From a bacterium (GTDB taxonomy: Bacteria; AUK180), in contig JAGLGN010000023.1 of assembly GCA_023144005.1 (NCBI GenBank), forward strand, positions 1-64,000: DNA of 64,000 nt. The letters run 5' to 3'. Shown piece after piece: positions 17,649 to 25,782 of the stretch. Under the pieces are notes generated by a model, which had not been told where the DNA came from, ran no database searches, and worked only from the letters and a program-made list of their open reading frames with translations. The translations under genes were made by a program, and so were the position numbers. Within the stretch, counting starts at the first letter, position 1, and each line of letters begins with the position of its first letter.

Positions 17649-17677
17649 ATTGTATCACGCAAATATAATATTTACAA
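17649..17677 (-). promoter_or_regulatory. promoter of the GAF/HD-GYP gene
   Basis: Minus strand TTGTAA (17677-17672), 17-nt spacer, TACAAT (17654-17649), with the ATG 7 nt downstream; predicted leaderless. Confidence 0.7.
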
Positions 17678-17689
17678 ATGCATTAAAAG

Positions 17690-18015
17690 TTTGCTGTTCC
17701 ACTGGGTCCACTTGTCCCAGAGTCCACTGCGAAGCGTGTCCCTTGTCAATTGTTTTCTCCCACTCTGCACTAACCTATAATCTCCAACCTCTAACCTCTT
17801 CTCTAATTGTTCACTATTCATTTCTCTATAAGCCCCACACATCTTCGAATCTCATTCCCTTTTTCTCTCCTAATTCTCCATTGTATTTATCCACTTTACA
17901 CTTCAGACTTCACACTTCACACTTGCTGAGCGAGCTCAGCATAGATTGTTCACTATTCATTTCTTCATTGTTCATTGTACTCTCCCATTTTAACTTCGTA
18001 CATCGCACCTCGTAC
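17690..18015. repeat. intergenic mosaic of iterated short words
   Basis: No gene. It repeats the word series of 13802-14338 in the same order and direction: CCACTGGGTCCACT, CTAACCTCT, TTCACTATTCATTTCTC, then ACTTCAGACTTCACACTTC. A perfect hairpin TGCTGAG-CGAG-CTCAGCA (17932-17949) follows; the same hairpin plus its flanking words occurs inverted at 27203-27243. The block ends at promoter repeat copy 2. Confidence 0.75.
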
Positions 18016-18060
18016 TTCGTACCTTCTTTTTGGCTTCTCGCTTCGCTTATGGTATAATAC
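18016..18060 (+). promoter_or_regulatory. promoter-bearing repeat, copy 2 (drives TRAP operon)
   Basis: TTGGCT (18030-18035), 17-nt spacer, TATAAT (18053-18058), with the same core as the other copies. It sits 22 nt before the start of the TatT gene. Confidence 0.8.
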
Positions 18061-18081
18061 CAGAATGGGAAGGTGAGTAGA

Positions 18082-19029
18082 GTGAAAGAAAAAGCAAAAG
18101 GCAAGAACAAGGTCTCTTTATTATCATTAATTCTGATATTTGCGGTAATATTTCTCGGCAGCAGCGGCTGTTCCCTGAAGAAATTCGTCATAAGAAAAGT
18201 TGCTAATGCCCTCACAGGTGAAGGAAGTACTGTTTTTACAGGGGACAATGATCCGCAGCTTGTCGCGGACGCGCTACCTTTTGCATTGAAGTTGTATGAG
18301 TCGCTACTTGAAGCGGACGGCGAAAACACCGCACTTTTGAAAACTACAGGAATGGCGTTCAGCATGTACGCATATGCGTTCGTTCAGCAGCCCGCCAATT
18401 ACCTTCCTTCAACAGAATTCGACCTCAAACGAGCTGAAAGGGCACGGGCAAAGCAGCTCTTTCTCCGTGCATACGGATACCTTCTGACGGCCTGTAATTA
18501 CAAATTCCCCGGATTCAAGGAAGCATTTGAAGCCGGAAAGATCTCACAATATACAAAGGACTTCAAGAAGGAAGATATTTCTCTTTTATATTGGACATCA
18601 ATGTCGCTAATGGGAGCATATTCCTTAGAAAAATTCGACATGGATATCGCAATGCTCACTCCTTCGGCGGTCGGCCTGTTAAAAGAATGCCTCCTGCTTG
18701 ATGAAGCTTACGGTGACGGACTACTTCATGAATTTTTCATCACATATTACGGCAGTATGCCTCCTTCTATGGGAGGGAGTGAGGAAAAGGCCCGAGAGCA
18801 TTACAAACGGGCTATGGAGCTGTCACGCGGGGAAAAATGTGGCCCGTATGTTGCACTTGCTACTTCGATATCTGTGAAGAATCAGGACCGGGATGAATTT
18901 AACCGGCTTCTGGATTCCGCATTGAAGATCGATCCCGAGGCGGACCCTTCAAATCGTTTGCAGACCTTGATCACTCAGAAGCATGCAAGGTGGCTGAAAG
19001 AGCATTCCGACGATATGTTTCTGGAATAG
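18082..19029 (+). CDS. TRAP transporter-associated lipoprotein TatT-like
   Basis: 315 residues. The signal peptide ends in a lipobox (FLGSSGC, Cys at about 26), so it is a lipoprotein. The body is all-helical with TPR-like repeats and the TatT-family text PFALKLYESLLEADGENTALL ... YAFVQQPANYL. In Treponema such TatT proteins trimerise and bind the TRAP solute receptor. GTG at 18082 is preferred (GGAAGG 8 nt upstream); GTG at 18073 is an alternative. It is the first gene of the TRAP operon, 9 nt before the DctP-like gene. Confidence 0.88.
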   Translation: MKEKAKGKNKVSLLSLILIFAVIFLGSSGCSLKKFVIRKVANALTGEGSTVFTGDNDPQLVADALPFALKLYESLLEADGENTALLKTTGMAFSMYAYAFVQQPANYLPSTEFDLKRAERARAKQLFLRAYGYLLTACNYKFPGFKEAFEAGKISQYTKDFKKEDISLLYWTSMSLMGAYSLEKFDMDIAMLTPSAVGLLKECLLLDEAYGDGLLHEFFITYYGSMPPSMGGSEEKAREHYKRAMELSRGEKCGPYVALATSISVKNQDRDEFNRLLDSALKIDPEADPSNRLQTLITQKHARWLKEHSDDMFLE

Positions 19030-19038
19030 GAGTATTGT

Positions 19039-20043
19039 ATGAAGAAAACACTGACAGTTATTCTGCTCATATCAGCGATATTTATTTACGGTGAAAGAAT
19101 TATCAAGCTTGGAACACTTGCTCCCTCTAATTCCCCCTGGGAAGTCGGCCTGAACAAATTGGCGGCTGAATGGGAGAAGATATCGGACGGAGAGATCAAG
19201 CTGAAAATCTATACAGGCGGTGTCGCCGGTGATGAGAGGGATATGCTCAGAAAGCTCCGGCTCAATCAGCTTCAGGCCGTCGGTGTCACGGGATTGGGGT
19301 TAAGGGTCATCTTCCCCGATATAATGTCTCTGCAGCTTCCCATGGTCATCAGAGACACGGAAGAACTTCTATATGTCTTTGAAAAAATGGCACCGTTTTA
19401 TGAAGAGAACCTTGAGAAAAGGGGATACAAGGTCATTATATGGTCTATCGTCGGCTGGGCTCACTTCTTCACTCAGAAGCCCGTCGTATATCCCGAAGAC
19501 CTCAAGAAACAGAAATTATGGGTCTGGCAGGGCGAAGCCCGTGAGATACAGACCTGGAAAAAATTCGGCTTCCATGTGGTACCTCTTCCCTCGACCGAAT
19601 TAATGACAGCTCTGCAGAGTGGAATGGTGGAAGGTTTTACCACTAACGCCATTCAGGCGGCGGTATCCCAATGGTTCGGCCTCGCCAATCATATGTGTGG
19701 AATGAAATGGGCTCCTTTTGTCGGGGCGATCATAATTTCTAAACGGGAGTGGGATAGATTTCCGGATGAGATCAAGCCGAAGCTTTTAAAAGCGGTTGAA
19801 GAGGTCAAGGCGATGCTGGCAGCGGATATCCTTGCCGCGAATGATAAATCCATTGAAGTAATGACAAAACACGGCCTTCAGATCTCCGAAGTCCCGGAAG
19901 ACGCGATCAAGGCGTGGGAGAAAGAAGTCAAGCGTGGAGTCGAAGAACATCTGGTAGGAAATACGGTCAGCAAAGAGGCCTATGATATGGTCCAGGGCTA
20001 TGTAAAAGAATACAGAGAGAAAAAGAAAAAAGAAACTGAATGA
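19039..20043 (+). CDS. TRAP transporter solute-binding protein (DctP family)
   Basis: Periplasmic receptor, 334 residues with a signal peptide (about 1-18, cut after FIYG). The DctP fold is clear: IKLGTLAPSNSPWEVGLNKLAAEWEKIS at the start, then QLPMVIRDTEELLYVFE and LQSGMVEGFTTNAIQA. The usual ligand-binding Arg is not confidently placed. Together with TatT this resembles the TatP/TatT pair of spirochaetes, for which hydrophobic ligands have been proposed. It overlaps the permease gene by 4 nt (ATGA). Confidence 0.93.
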   Translation: MKKTLTVILLISAIFIYGERIIKLGTLAPSNSPWEVGLNKLAAEWEKISDGEIKLKIYTGGVAGDERDMLRKLRLNQLQAVGVTGLGLRVIFPDIMSLQLPMVIRDTEELLYVFEKMAPFYEENLEKRGYKVIIWSIVGWAHFFTQKPVVYPEDLKKQKLWVWQGEAREIQTWKKFGFHVVPLPSTELMTALQSGMVEGFTTNAIQAAVSQWFGLANHMCGMKWAPFVGAIIISKREWDRFPDEIKPKLLKAVEEVKAMLAADILAANDKSIEVMTKHGLQISEVPEDAIKAWEKEVKRGVEEHLVGNTVSKEAYDMVQGYVKEYREKKKKETE

Positions 20044-21938
20044 AGATAAGCATCAACGGGATTTTCAAAGGAAGTCAGAATATTTCCACATACATCATCT
20101 TATTTCTGATATCCGCGCTTCCGCTCACGGAATTATTACTCAGATTTTTCTTTAAAACAGGGATTTACGCATCGGCGCTATATATACAGCATCTTGTGAT
20201 CTGGATAGCATTTGTGGGCGGTGTGATCGCCGCACGAAACAACAAGCATCTCTCGCTGGCTGCTGGCGTCAACCTTCTTAAAGACCCGTATAAACAAATT
20301 GTCGAAAGTGTCACTACGCTTATTACTATTACAGTTCTTACACTGTTGACATTTTCCTCTGCATCATTTATTTTTCTGGGATTTGAAAAGGCGCAGAAGA
20401 TCGGATTTCTGCCCATACGCCTAATCCTGCTCGTTATCCCGATCTCCTATGCGATGATGAGCTATTACTTCATCAAGAATCTCAGAGGCAAATGGCTTCC
20501 CCGAATAGTTATCTTACTCGGCGTGCTTCTAGGATTGATACTTTCATATTCGTCCATTTTAAAGCTCATTTCTTATATTATATCTTCCGGCGGCAATTGG
20601 GAAGCTTCGGGGAAGGTCCTTGATCTTATTTATACCTTTGACGACCTCCTGCTTCCGCTGTTTAAAGCCCTCGCGGTTCCCATGATCATTGTTATTATCG
20701 CTTCGGCATTTCTTGGCACTCCGATCTTTATCGTTCTTGCCGGTATCACATATTCATTCTTTACCTTATCGTCCGGTGCGATGGAGATGATACCGAATGA
20801 AGCATATACAATGCTCACCGGTCCCGCTATTCCTGCGATCCCACTGTTCACTCTTGCGGGGATCACACTTTCTCAGAGCAATGCCGGGAAGCGTCTCGTC
20901 AGATTCTTTAAGGCCGTATTCGGCTGGATGACCGGCGGACTGGCAGTCGTGACCATCATCATCTGCGCGTTTTTCACCACCTTTACCGGCGCGTCGGGTG
21001 TTACGATACTTGCGCTTGGCGGGTTATTGTCATTCATCCTGATAAATGATAATTTCAAACGCCCGTTCACCATCGGATTGCTGACATCATCGGGCAGTAT
21101 CGGACTTCTTTTTCCCCCGAGCCTTCCTATTATCATGTACGGCATCTCAGCAAGGGTCAGCATCAAGGAGATGTTCATCGGCGGGATTATCCCGGGCCTG
21201 CTCATGGTGATGTCGCTTATTGTAATGAGTATGATATATGCCAAGAAGCAGAAGGTTAAACGGACCAAATTTGAATTGAAGGAAGTTTTCCTGTCTTTCA
21301 AAGAAGCCATCTGGGAGATACTTCTTCCTGTCTTTGTGCTGGTCTTTTATTTTTCAGGACTTACCACGCTCACTGAAACCGCATCTCTCGCGGTGATCTA
21401 TATTATGATAATCGAGCTCTTTGTAAAAAAGGATATAAAGATAAGAGATATGAAAACAGTGTTCGTAAAGACCATCGGGATGATCGGCGGAATACTCGTT
21501 ATCCTTGCCGTGGCAAAAGGGCTTTCATATTATATTGTCGATGCTCACATACCCACTAAACTGTCCGCATTGCTCACCACTCATATACATTCCAAATATG
21601 TCTTTCTTCTTTTATTGAATATTGCGCTCTTGATAACCGGATGTCTCATGGATATATTCTCGGCGATCATCGTTGTTGTGCCGCTCATCATTCCAATGGC
21701 GCAGGCATACGGCATCGATCCCATTCACCTCGGTGTGATCTTCCTGGCGAATCTTGAACTGGGCTACCTGACCCCTCCGGTGGGGATCAATTTGTTCTTG
21801 TCCTCATATTCCTTTAACGAACCGCTGGTGAAGGTTTACCGGTATGTTCTTCCCTTTCTCTTGCTTCTCATCATCAATGTCTTATTGATAACATATCTGC
21901 CCTGGCTCTCCACCTTCCTGAATTCGTTGCTGAAATAA
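20040..21938 (+). CDS. fused TRAP transporter permease DctQM
   Basis: 632 residues. The first about 180 form the small DctQ-like four-helix part (IQHLVIWIAFVGGVIAARNNKHLSL), then a linker of extra helices, and from about 210 the large DctM part with signatures PLFTLAGITLSQSNAGKRLVRF, TGASGVTILALGG, LTSSGSIGLLFPPSLPI and YLTPPVGINLFLSS. The fusion of Q and M into one chain is a known variant. The transporter would use a Na+ or H+ gradient with the upstream receptor. Terminal gene of the operon; no clear terminator. Confidence 0.93.
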   Translation: MKISINGIFKGSQNISTYIILFLISALPLTELLLRFFFKTGIYASALYIQHLVIWIAFVGGVIAARNNKHLSLAAGVNLLKDPYKQIVESVTTLITITVLTLLTFSSASFIFLGFEKAQKIGFLPIRLILLVIPISYAMMSYYFIKNLRGKWLPRIVILLGVLLGLILSYSSILKLISYIISSGGNWEASGKVLDLIYTFDDLLLPLFKALAVPMIIVIIASAFLGTPIFIVLAGITYSFFTLSSGAMEMIPNEAYTMLTGPAIPAIPLFTLAGITLSQSNAGKRLVRFFKAVFGWMTGGLAVVTIIICAFFTTFTGASGVTILALGGLLSFILINDNFKRPFTIGLLTSSGSIGLLFPPSLPIIMYGISARVSIKEMFIGGIIPGLLMVMSLIVMSMIYAKKQKVKRTKFELKEVFLSFKEAIWEILLPVFVLVFYFSGLTTLTETASLAVIYIMIIELFVKKDIKIRDMKTVFVKTIGMIGGILVILAVAKGLSYYIVDAHIPTKLSALLTTHIHSKYVFLLLLNIALLITGCLMDIFSAIIVVVPLIIPMAQAYGIDPIHLGVIFLANLELGYLTPPVGINLFLSSYSFNEPLVKVYRYVLPFLLLLIINVLLITYLPWLSTFLNSLLK

Positions 21939-22175
21939 GAAGGATAGAGGTTAGAGGTTAGAGGTTGGAGGTTGGTTGGAAAATGAATAATGAAGAAATG
22001 AACAATGAATAATTGCAAAATATTCGTAGGGACAGGGCTTGACCTGTCCTCCGTCATTCCCGCGAAAGCAGGGAATCCATCTTTTTCTATTTGTCATCCT
22101 GAACCTTGCGTGAAGGATCCATCTGGTATTTACTCTTTGCATTTTCCCCACTTATGCTCTGCGAAGCGTGCACTT
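21939..22175. repeat. intergenic repeat mosaic
   Basis: No gene. AGAGGTTAGAGGTTGGAGG (7-nt periodic, 21952-21975) is the inverse of the CTAACCTC word at 14010 and 17780. GACAGG-GCTTGA-CCTGTC (22031-22048) is a short hairpin, then words GTCATCCTGAACCTTGCG and CTGCGAAGCGTG. It leads into promoter repeat copy 3. Confidence 0.7.
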
Positions 22176-22250
22176 CGTACTACATTTTTGGCTTCTCGCT
22201 TCGCTTATGGTATAATTTCACGAGTGAGGGCTGTTTAGAAATGGAGATCA
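22176..22250 (+). promoter_or_regulatory. promoter-bearing repeat, copy 3
   Basis: TTGGCT (22188-22193), 17-nt spacer, TATAAT (22211-22216). Similarity with copy 4 extends past the start point through GTGAGGGCTGTTTAGAAA, so the two copies share their 5' leader too. Confidence 0.8.
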
Positions 22251-22251
22251 T

Positions 22252-22437
22252 ATGAAGAAATCAAAAAAGATCATTAGGGAGCTTTCATACATGTTTGGAT
22301 TTGCGACTTTTTTATTTATATCATCTGTTGCATTGAGGAATGTTCCTACTATTTATTGTATATTCAGTACGATATTCTTTGCAATATTATCAGTTTCTTT
22401 TTTCATAATTAGTGTTTTAATGAAAAAGAAGGATTAG
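22252..22437 (+). CDS. small membrane protein (two helices)
   Basis: 61 residues: basic N-terminus (KKSKKIIRE), two hydrophobic helices (about 14-30 and 34-56) and a lysine-rich end (LMKKKD). No family recognised. GGAG lies 6 nt before the ATG, and the promoter repeat with its leader is directly upstream, so it is probably expressed. AT-rich compared with the TRAP genes. Confidence 0.6.
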   Translation: MKKSKKIIRELSYMFGFATFLFISSVALRNVPTIYCIFSTIFFAILSVSFFIISVLMKKKD

Positions 22438-22503
22438 GACTAGGTCAGAAAACCTTATTATTTCTTTTCCACTTAGATGAGCGTCCACATATCGACCAAC
22501 CCC

Positions 22504-22532
22504 TTGAACAAACTTCGATTATTGTGTAAAAT
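22504..22532 (+). promoter_or_regulatory. promoter of the 131-residue membrane protein gene
   Basis: TTGAAC (22504-22509), 17-nt spacer, TAAAAT (22527-22532); AAGGAGA follows 6 nt before the ATG at 22550. Confidence 0.6.
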
Positions 22533-22549
22533 ACTGTGAAGGAGATCCT

Positions 22550-22945
22550 ATGGAAACTTTCGAGAAATATGTCATCATCGTTGGCGTAGTAGCTGTTTTT
22601 GCAATTGCCTATCTCATCCTCTACTGGCTGTTCCTAAAGAAGCAGGAATTCTGGGTGAAGATCGTCGCCATCATCGTATGTTCCCCCATCGTATCGTTTC
22701 TTACGAAGTTCATTACATTCCCTTCCCAGAAGACCGGACTGGTGCAGAAAGGCATCCCGTTCCATTATTATACGCCTGCCCAGGAGTCAGTCGGCACATT
22801 TATAAAAAGCATAGTAAAATCCGCTGAAGTTAATTCTTCCGGAATGGACTGGGAAAGATTTTTCTGGAATACTGTATTTTATGCCGGAGTATTTTTGATT
22901 ATCACCATGTTCGTAAAATCCAAAAAAGGGAAAAAGGAAAACTAG
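22550..22945 (+). CDS. small membrane protein, unknown function
   Basis: 131 residues with two N-terminal hydrophobic helices (about 8-30 and 36-55), a soluble loop (about 56-100) and a C-terminal helix (about 107-123) before a KSKKGKKEN tail. No family recognised. Good Shine-Dalgarno and its own promoter. It stands alone between two repeat blocks. Confidence 0.7.
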   Translation: METFEKYVIIVGVVAVFAIAYLILYWLFLKKQEFWVKIVAIIVCSPIVSFLTKFITFPSQKTGLVQKGIPFHYYTPAQESVGTFIKSIVKSAEVNSSGMDWERFFWNTVFYAGVFLIITMFVKSKKGKKEN

Positions 22946-23095
22946 GTACCTGGTCTTTGAATTAAATTCTTTTCCCGTTTCAGCGGACTCCGCCCCGCGA
23001 TCTTCTCCCTTGTTCCTTGTGCACTTGTCACTTGTGCACTGCGCAGCATACCCACTTTACTCTTCACACTTCACACCTCACACTTCTTTTGTAAT
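22946..23095. repeat. intergenic repeat mosaic
   Basis: No gene. Words CACTTGTCACTTGTGCACTG, CTGCGCAGCA and CTCTTCACACTTCACACCTC, the same vocabulary as at 27230-27330 and 46260-46320. It ends at promoter repeat copy 4. Confidence 0.7.
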
Positions 23096-23166
23096 TCGTA
23101 CTACATTTTTGGCTTCTCGCTTCGCTTATGGTACAATTTCACAAGTGAGGGCTGTTTAGAAAGGAA
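23096..23166 (+). promoter_or_regulatory. promoter-bearing repeat, copy 4
   Basis: TTGGCT (23109-23114), 17-nt spacer, TACAAT (23132-23137), then the same leader as copy 3 (AGTGAGGGCTGTTTAGAAA). No well-formed gene directly follows; only a 48-codon frame. Confidence 0.75.
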
Positions 23167-23195
23167 GAAAAAAGTAAAGACCGGGTACCATTAAG

Positions 23196-23342
23196 TTGTT
23201 GTTGAAAGAAGCGCTTATCAATACGAATAATACAGGAAAATGCTACAAAAAGGTGGAGAAAATAATATTATATGCCACTAATACGCACGAAAGTGTGGAT
23301 TTATTCTTTATGCGGGCAATTGACGGGAGAAGTAGAATATGA
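23196..23342 (+). CDS. doubtful 48-codon ORF or gene remnant after promoter repeat
   Basis: Open frame starting at one of three consecutive TTG codons, reading LLLKEALINTNNTGKCYKK and ending at TGA 23342. It follows promoter repeat copy 4. There is no convincing Shine-Dalgarno and no recognised family; it may be the degraded remainder of the gene this promoter once served. Confidence 0.25.
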   Translation: MLLKEALINTNNTGKCYKKVEKIILYATNTHESVDLFFMRAIDGRSRI

Positions 23343-23375
23343 CTTCACAAAGAAAGATGAAGAAGGAGGCAAGAT

Positions 23376-23456
23376 TAATACTTGTCAGTGAAAATAATAC
23401 TTGACAATATAATTAGTTTCTGTTAGAATATACTGGAGTAAGAATAATGGTTGACA
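23376..23456 (+). promoter_or_regulatory. promoter and candidate operators of the AbiE-like pair
   Basis: Promoter TTGACA (23401-23406, first T at 23401), 17-nt spacer, TAGAAT. The 12-mer TAATACTTGNCA occurs at 23376-23387 and 23395-23406 (overlapping the -35 box), with a weaker TAATGGTTGACA at 23445-23456 over the start codon. Direct repeats around a toxin-antitoxin promoter suggest autoregulation; this is inference. Confidence 0.5.
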
Positions 23457-24586
23457 GATTAATTCGCGAGAAACTGAATTTACTGAACTGGCAGATTATT
23501 GAGGAAGAGAAAGCATTTGAAATTAATCGCTATAAATTCATTGCCGATCTGCAGATTAAGATCGATAACAAACTATATACTGTTGAAGTGAAAAGCTCCA
23601 GAAATGTTTCAAACATCATAACCACGATTTTTTATCGGGTCATCGCACAACTGAATGTCATAAGCAGGGAGACGGGGGCAAAGCCACTTGTGATCTTTAT
23701 AGTTGATAGGATTGAAAAGACTGGATTGATCAGGGCTTTAGACAGAATGTTTGAAAAATATACTGCGGATTTCTCCTGGATGATAATAAACAGGTCGGGT
23801 GGTTTTGCATACCGGTTGAACGATGGTGGCCGGCTTCAATACAATGACCTGACCTCAGTATCTTCACTCTTTGACGAAGTTTCAGTTTCATTGGCCTTCA
23901 GTGATCTGGAGCTATGGATGTTCAAAGTATTATTTTATAGTAACTATTTGAAGCGGTTTCCTAATGAAATATTGGGGGACGATGGGATTAGAAATGCATT
24001 CCAATTGAGTAAATTAGCCTCTGTGGCTCCCAGGACCGCCAACAAGTGGGTAAACTCAATGAAGAAGCTGGGATTCTTGCACATGAGCAGTGATGGAAAG
24101 TTAAGATTCGCTCGTTTGGAAAGATATCTGGAGCGATGGAGCGGCAGGTACAATATAAATGACAATCTTATACTGCGGAACTTGACTTATTTCGGTTCAA
24201 ACGATAATGGAAGACAGGAACTTGCTGAAAGGATAAAGAATGTATCCGGTCCCGAATCAGAATATATGATAACCGGGCATTATGCCGCAAAACTCTACAA
24301 TATGAGTATTTCAAATGCCAATAGCCTGCATTTTTACTATTTTGGTGATGATATCCGTATGATTGAGGATGATCTCGAATTGATCGAGACTGACAGAAGT
24401 ACTGGTATTACTGTCATACACAGCAAGTTCAGGTACGCTGTGAAAAGAGCGCGGGAAATTGTACCCAGCCCTTATCTGGTAGATATTATCCAATTGTTTC
24501 TGGACTGCCGCGATTTGAAAGACCGTGGATATGAGCAATCTGAAGAGATCAAAAAGGAGATTATGGGTATATATGCCGGAAGATAG
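23447..24586 (+). CDS. AbiEi-like antitoxin/regulator with nuclease-like N-terminus
   Basis: 379 residues. The N-terminal about 110 look like a PD-(D/E)XK nuclease fold: FIADLQIKIDNKLYTVEVKSS supplies D, E and K in the usual spacing. A winged-helix segment (about 185-230, FQLSKLASVAPRTANKWVNSMKKLGFL) follows. The C-terminus has the AbiEi_2 type pattern: ITGHYAAKLYN ... SPYLVDIIQLFLDCRDLKDRGYEQSEEI. In AbiE type IV toxin-antitoxin systems this partner represses transcription. It overlaps the downstream nucleotidyltransferase gene. Whether the nuclease-like part is active is unknown. Confidence 0.7.
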   Translation: MVDRLIREKLNLLNWQIIEEEKAFEINRYKFIADLQIKIDNKLYTVEVKSSRNVSNIITTIFYRVIAQLNVISRETGAKPLVIFIVDRIEKTGLIRALDRMFEKYTADFSWMIINRSGGFAYRLNDGGRLQYNDLTSVSSLFDEVSVSLAFSDLELWMFKVLFYSNYLKRFPNEILGDDGIRNAFQLSKLASVAPRTANKWVNSMKKLGFLHMSSDGKLRFARLERYLERWSGRYNINDNLILRNLTYFGSNDNGRQELAERIKNVSGPESEYMITGHYAAKLYNMSISNANSLHFYYFGDDIRMIEDDLELIETDRSTGITVIHSKFRYAVKRAREIVPSPYLVDIIQLFLDCRDLKDRGYEQSEEIKKEIMGIYAGR

Positions 24587-25334
24587 GATCACTATTGAAA
24601 TCCTTAAAGAAATCGCTTCAGTGCTTGGAAAGAACCTTGATAAATTAATATTCATAGGTGGTACGGCAATGATGCTTTATCATCGGGAGGCTGATCAATC
24701 GCCTCCTCTTTATACCCTGGATATCGATACCCTTGTCACTCTGCCGTGTGATTTGCGCGAGGGCATTGAAAGTATGGGCTTCAGTGAAATCCTTTCCTTA
24801 GACAACACGAGCTCCGGAAAATTCATGAAAGAGTTGAGTAAATCGGGTAACAGGATCAAAATTGAGCTGTTGCTTCCAAAGAAGGGAAAAGGTCAGGATT
24901 GGGGTAAGATCGGAAGCAATCTAAATGCGGAGCGGTTGCGGTATCTTGATGTGATGATGGACAACTGTCAAAAGATAGACATTGGGGATTCCATAGTTGT
25001 CAAAGTTCCGCATCCTGCGAGATATTTAATCCAGAAGCTCCTTGCTTACGAAAAAAGAGACCCCCAAGGAAAGGAAAAGGATTGTGCATATTTTGCGGAT
25101 TTATTGAATCTATTTGCTGATGATCTGCAGGACTTGGTAAAAGAGATCAAAGATATGGAATCATCATTCTCCATAATCCCTGAGAAAAGGAAATGGATCA
25201 CAAAAGCTCTGGAAAAATACCGTGAACTCTTCGGTGACCCTAGTTCGGATGGAGTTTCCTATGCCGTTGAACTGCTTAATGAGGATCCCAACCGAATATA
25301 TAGGCAATCTCAACGATTTCTGAGCTGCTTTTAA
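24573..25334 (+). CDS. AbiEii-like nucleotidyltransferase toxin
   Basis: 253 residues. The nucleotidyltransferase signature is present as FIGGTAMMLYH followed after about 15 residues by TLDIDTLV, with the two metal-binding Asp in DID. The rest, including VPHPARYLIQKLLAYEKR, fits the AbiEii/COG2253-like superfamily. In AbiE systems this protein is the toxin, acting by nucleotide transfer, for example onto tRNA. ATG at 24573 overlaps the upstream gene by 14 nt; GTG at 24525 is a longer alternative. Paired gene order and overlap support a toxin-antitoxin unit. Confidence 0.65.
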   Translation: MPEDRITIEILKEIASVLGKNLDKLIFIGGTAMMLYHREADQSPPLYTLDIDTLVTLPCDLREGIESMGFSEILSLDNTSSGKFMKELSKSGNRIKIELLLPKKGKGQDWGKIGSNLNAERLRYLDVMMDNCQKIDIGDSIVVKVPHPARYLIQKLLAYEKRDPQGKEKDCAYFADLLNLFADDLQDLVKEIKDMESSFSIIPEKRKWITKALEKYRELFGDPSSDGVSYAVELLNEDPNRIYRQSQRFLSCF

Positions 25335-25477
25335 TTACGAAAATAGTGACCTTTGCTTTCATCATGGGACTTTTCGCAGGGTACTACAGGGAAAAAACAG
25401 GAAGCCTCATCCCAGCGATATTGATACATATATCCGCCAACATAGGCGGTTATCTGGCGGGTTTTCTCACTAACTAG
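25334..25477 (+). pseudogene. C-terminal remnant of a CPBP (CAAX-type) membrane protease
   Basis: The frame from 25334 to TAG at 25475-25477 reads FIMGLFAGYYREKTGSL then IPAILIHISANIGGYLAG. This matches the last helices of CPBP-family intramembrane proteases, with the conserved H and N of the HxxxN motif. No start codon or N-terminal part exists; the fragment begins exactly at the stop codon of the toxin gene. The rest may have been replaced by insertion of the AbiE-like pair. Confidence 0.6.
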
Positions 25478-25530
25478 TATAACGGACAAAGGGAAGATCC
25501 CTGCACGGAAATCCGTACCGGGGCAATTCT

Positions 25531-25749
25531 CTACTTCAAGTCCTGGATCTTCTCGTTGACGGCCTGAAGTTCCAGTTTCAGCTGCTTTTCATAACTTTCG
25601 AGCTTCTCAAGCTGCTCTTCCTTTGTTATAAATTTTCGGAACGAAGGTCCGCAGCAGCTGCATCCACATCCGCATCCGCATCCCTGATGCTGATCTTCGT
25701 GGTGCTTGTGTCCGTGATGATTTCCGTTAACATTGCAGCAATTATTCAT
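25531..25749 (-). CDS. Cys/His-rich small protein with coiled-coil tail
   Basis: 72 residues. The first half is a dense metal-ligand region (NHHGHKHHEDQHQ then GCGCGCGCSCCGP), the second half a charged coiled coil (TKEEQLEKLESYEKQLKLEL). Such proteins probably bind soft or transition metal ions. ATG at 25749 is chosen because AGGAGG lies 7 nt upstream; an ATG at 25755 touches the Shine-Dalgarno. It follows the ArsR gene and has its own palindrome TAAGT-N4-ACTTA upstream, so both appear to be under ArsR control. Confidence 0.75.
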   Translation of the reverse strand: MNNCCNVNGNHHGHKHHEDQHQGCGCGCGCSCCGPSFRKFITKEEQLEKLESYEKQLKLELQAVNEKIQDLK

Positions 25750-25782
25750 ATCCATACCTCCTGTATACCATAGTTAAGTATG

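Noticed and set aside
17650-18057. 135-codon ORF in the repeat block
   Set aside because: Built only of iterated words (SLFISSLFIV-type peptides), no gene features.
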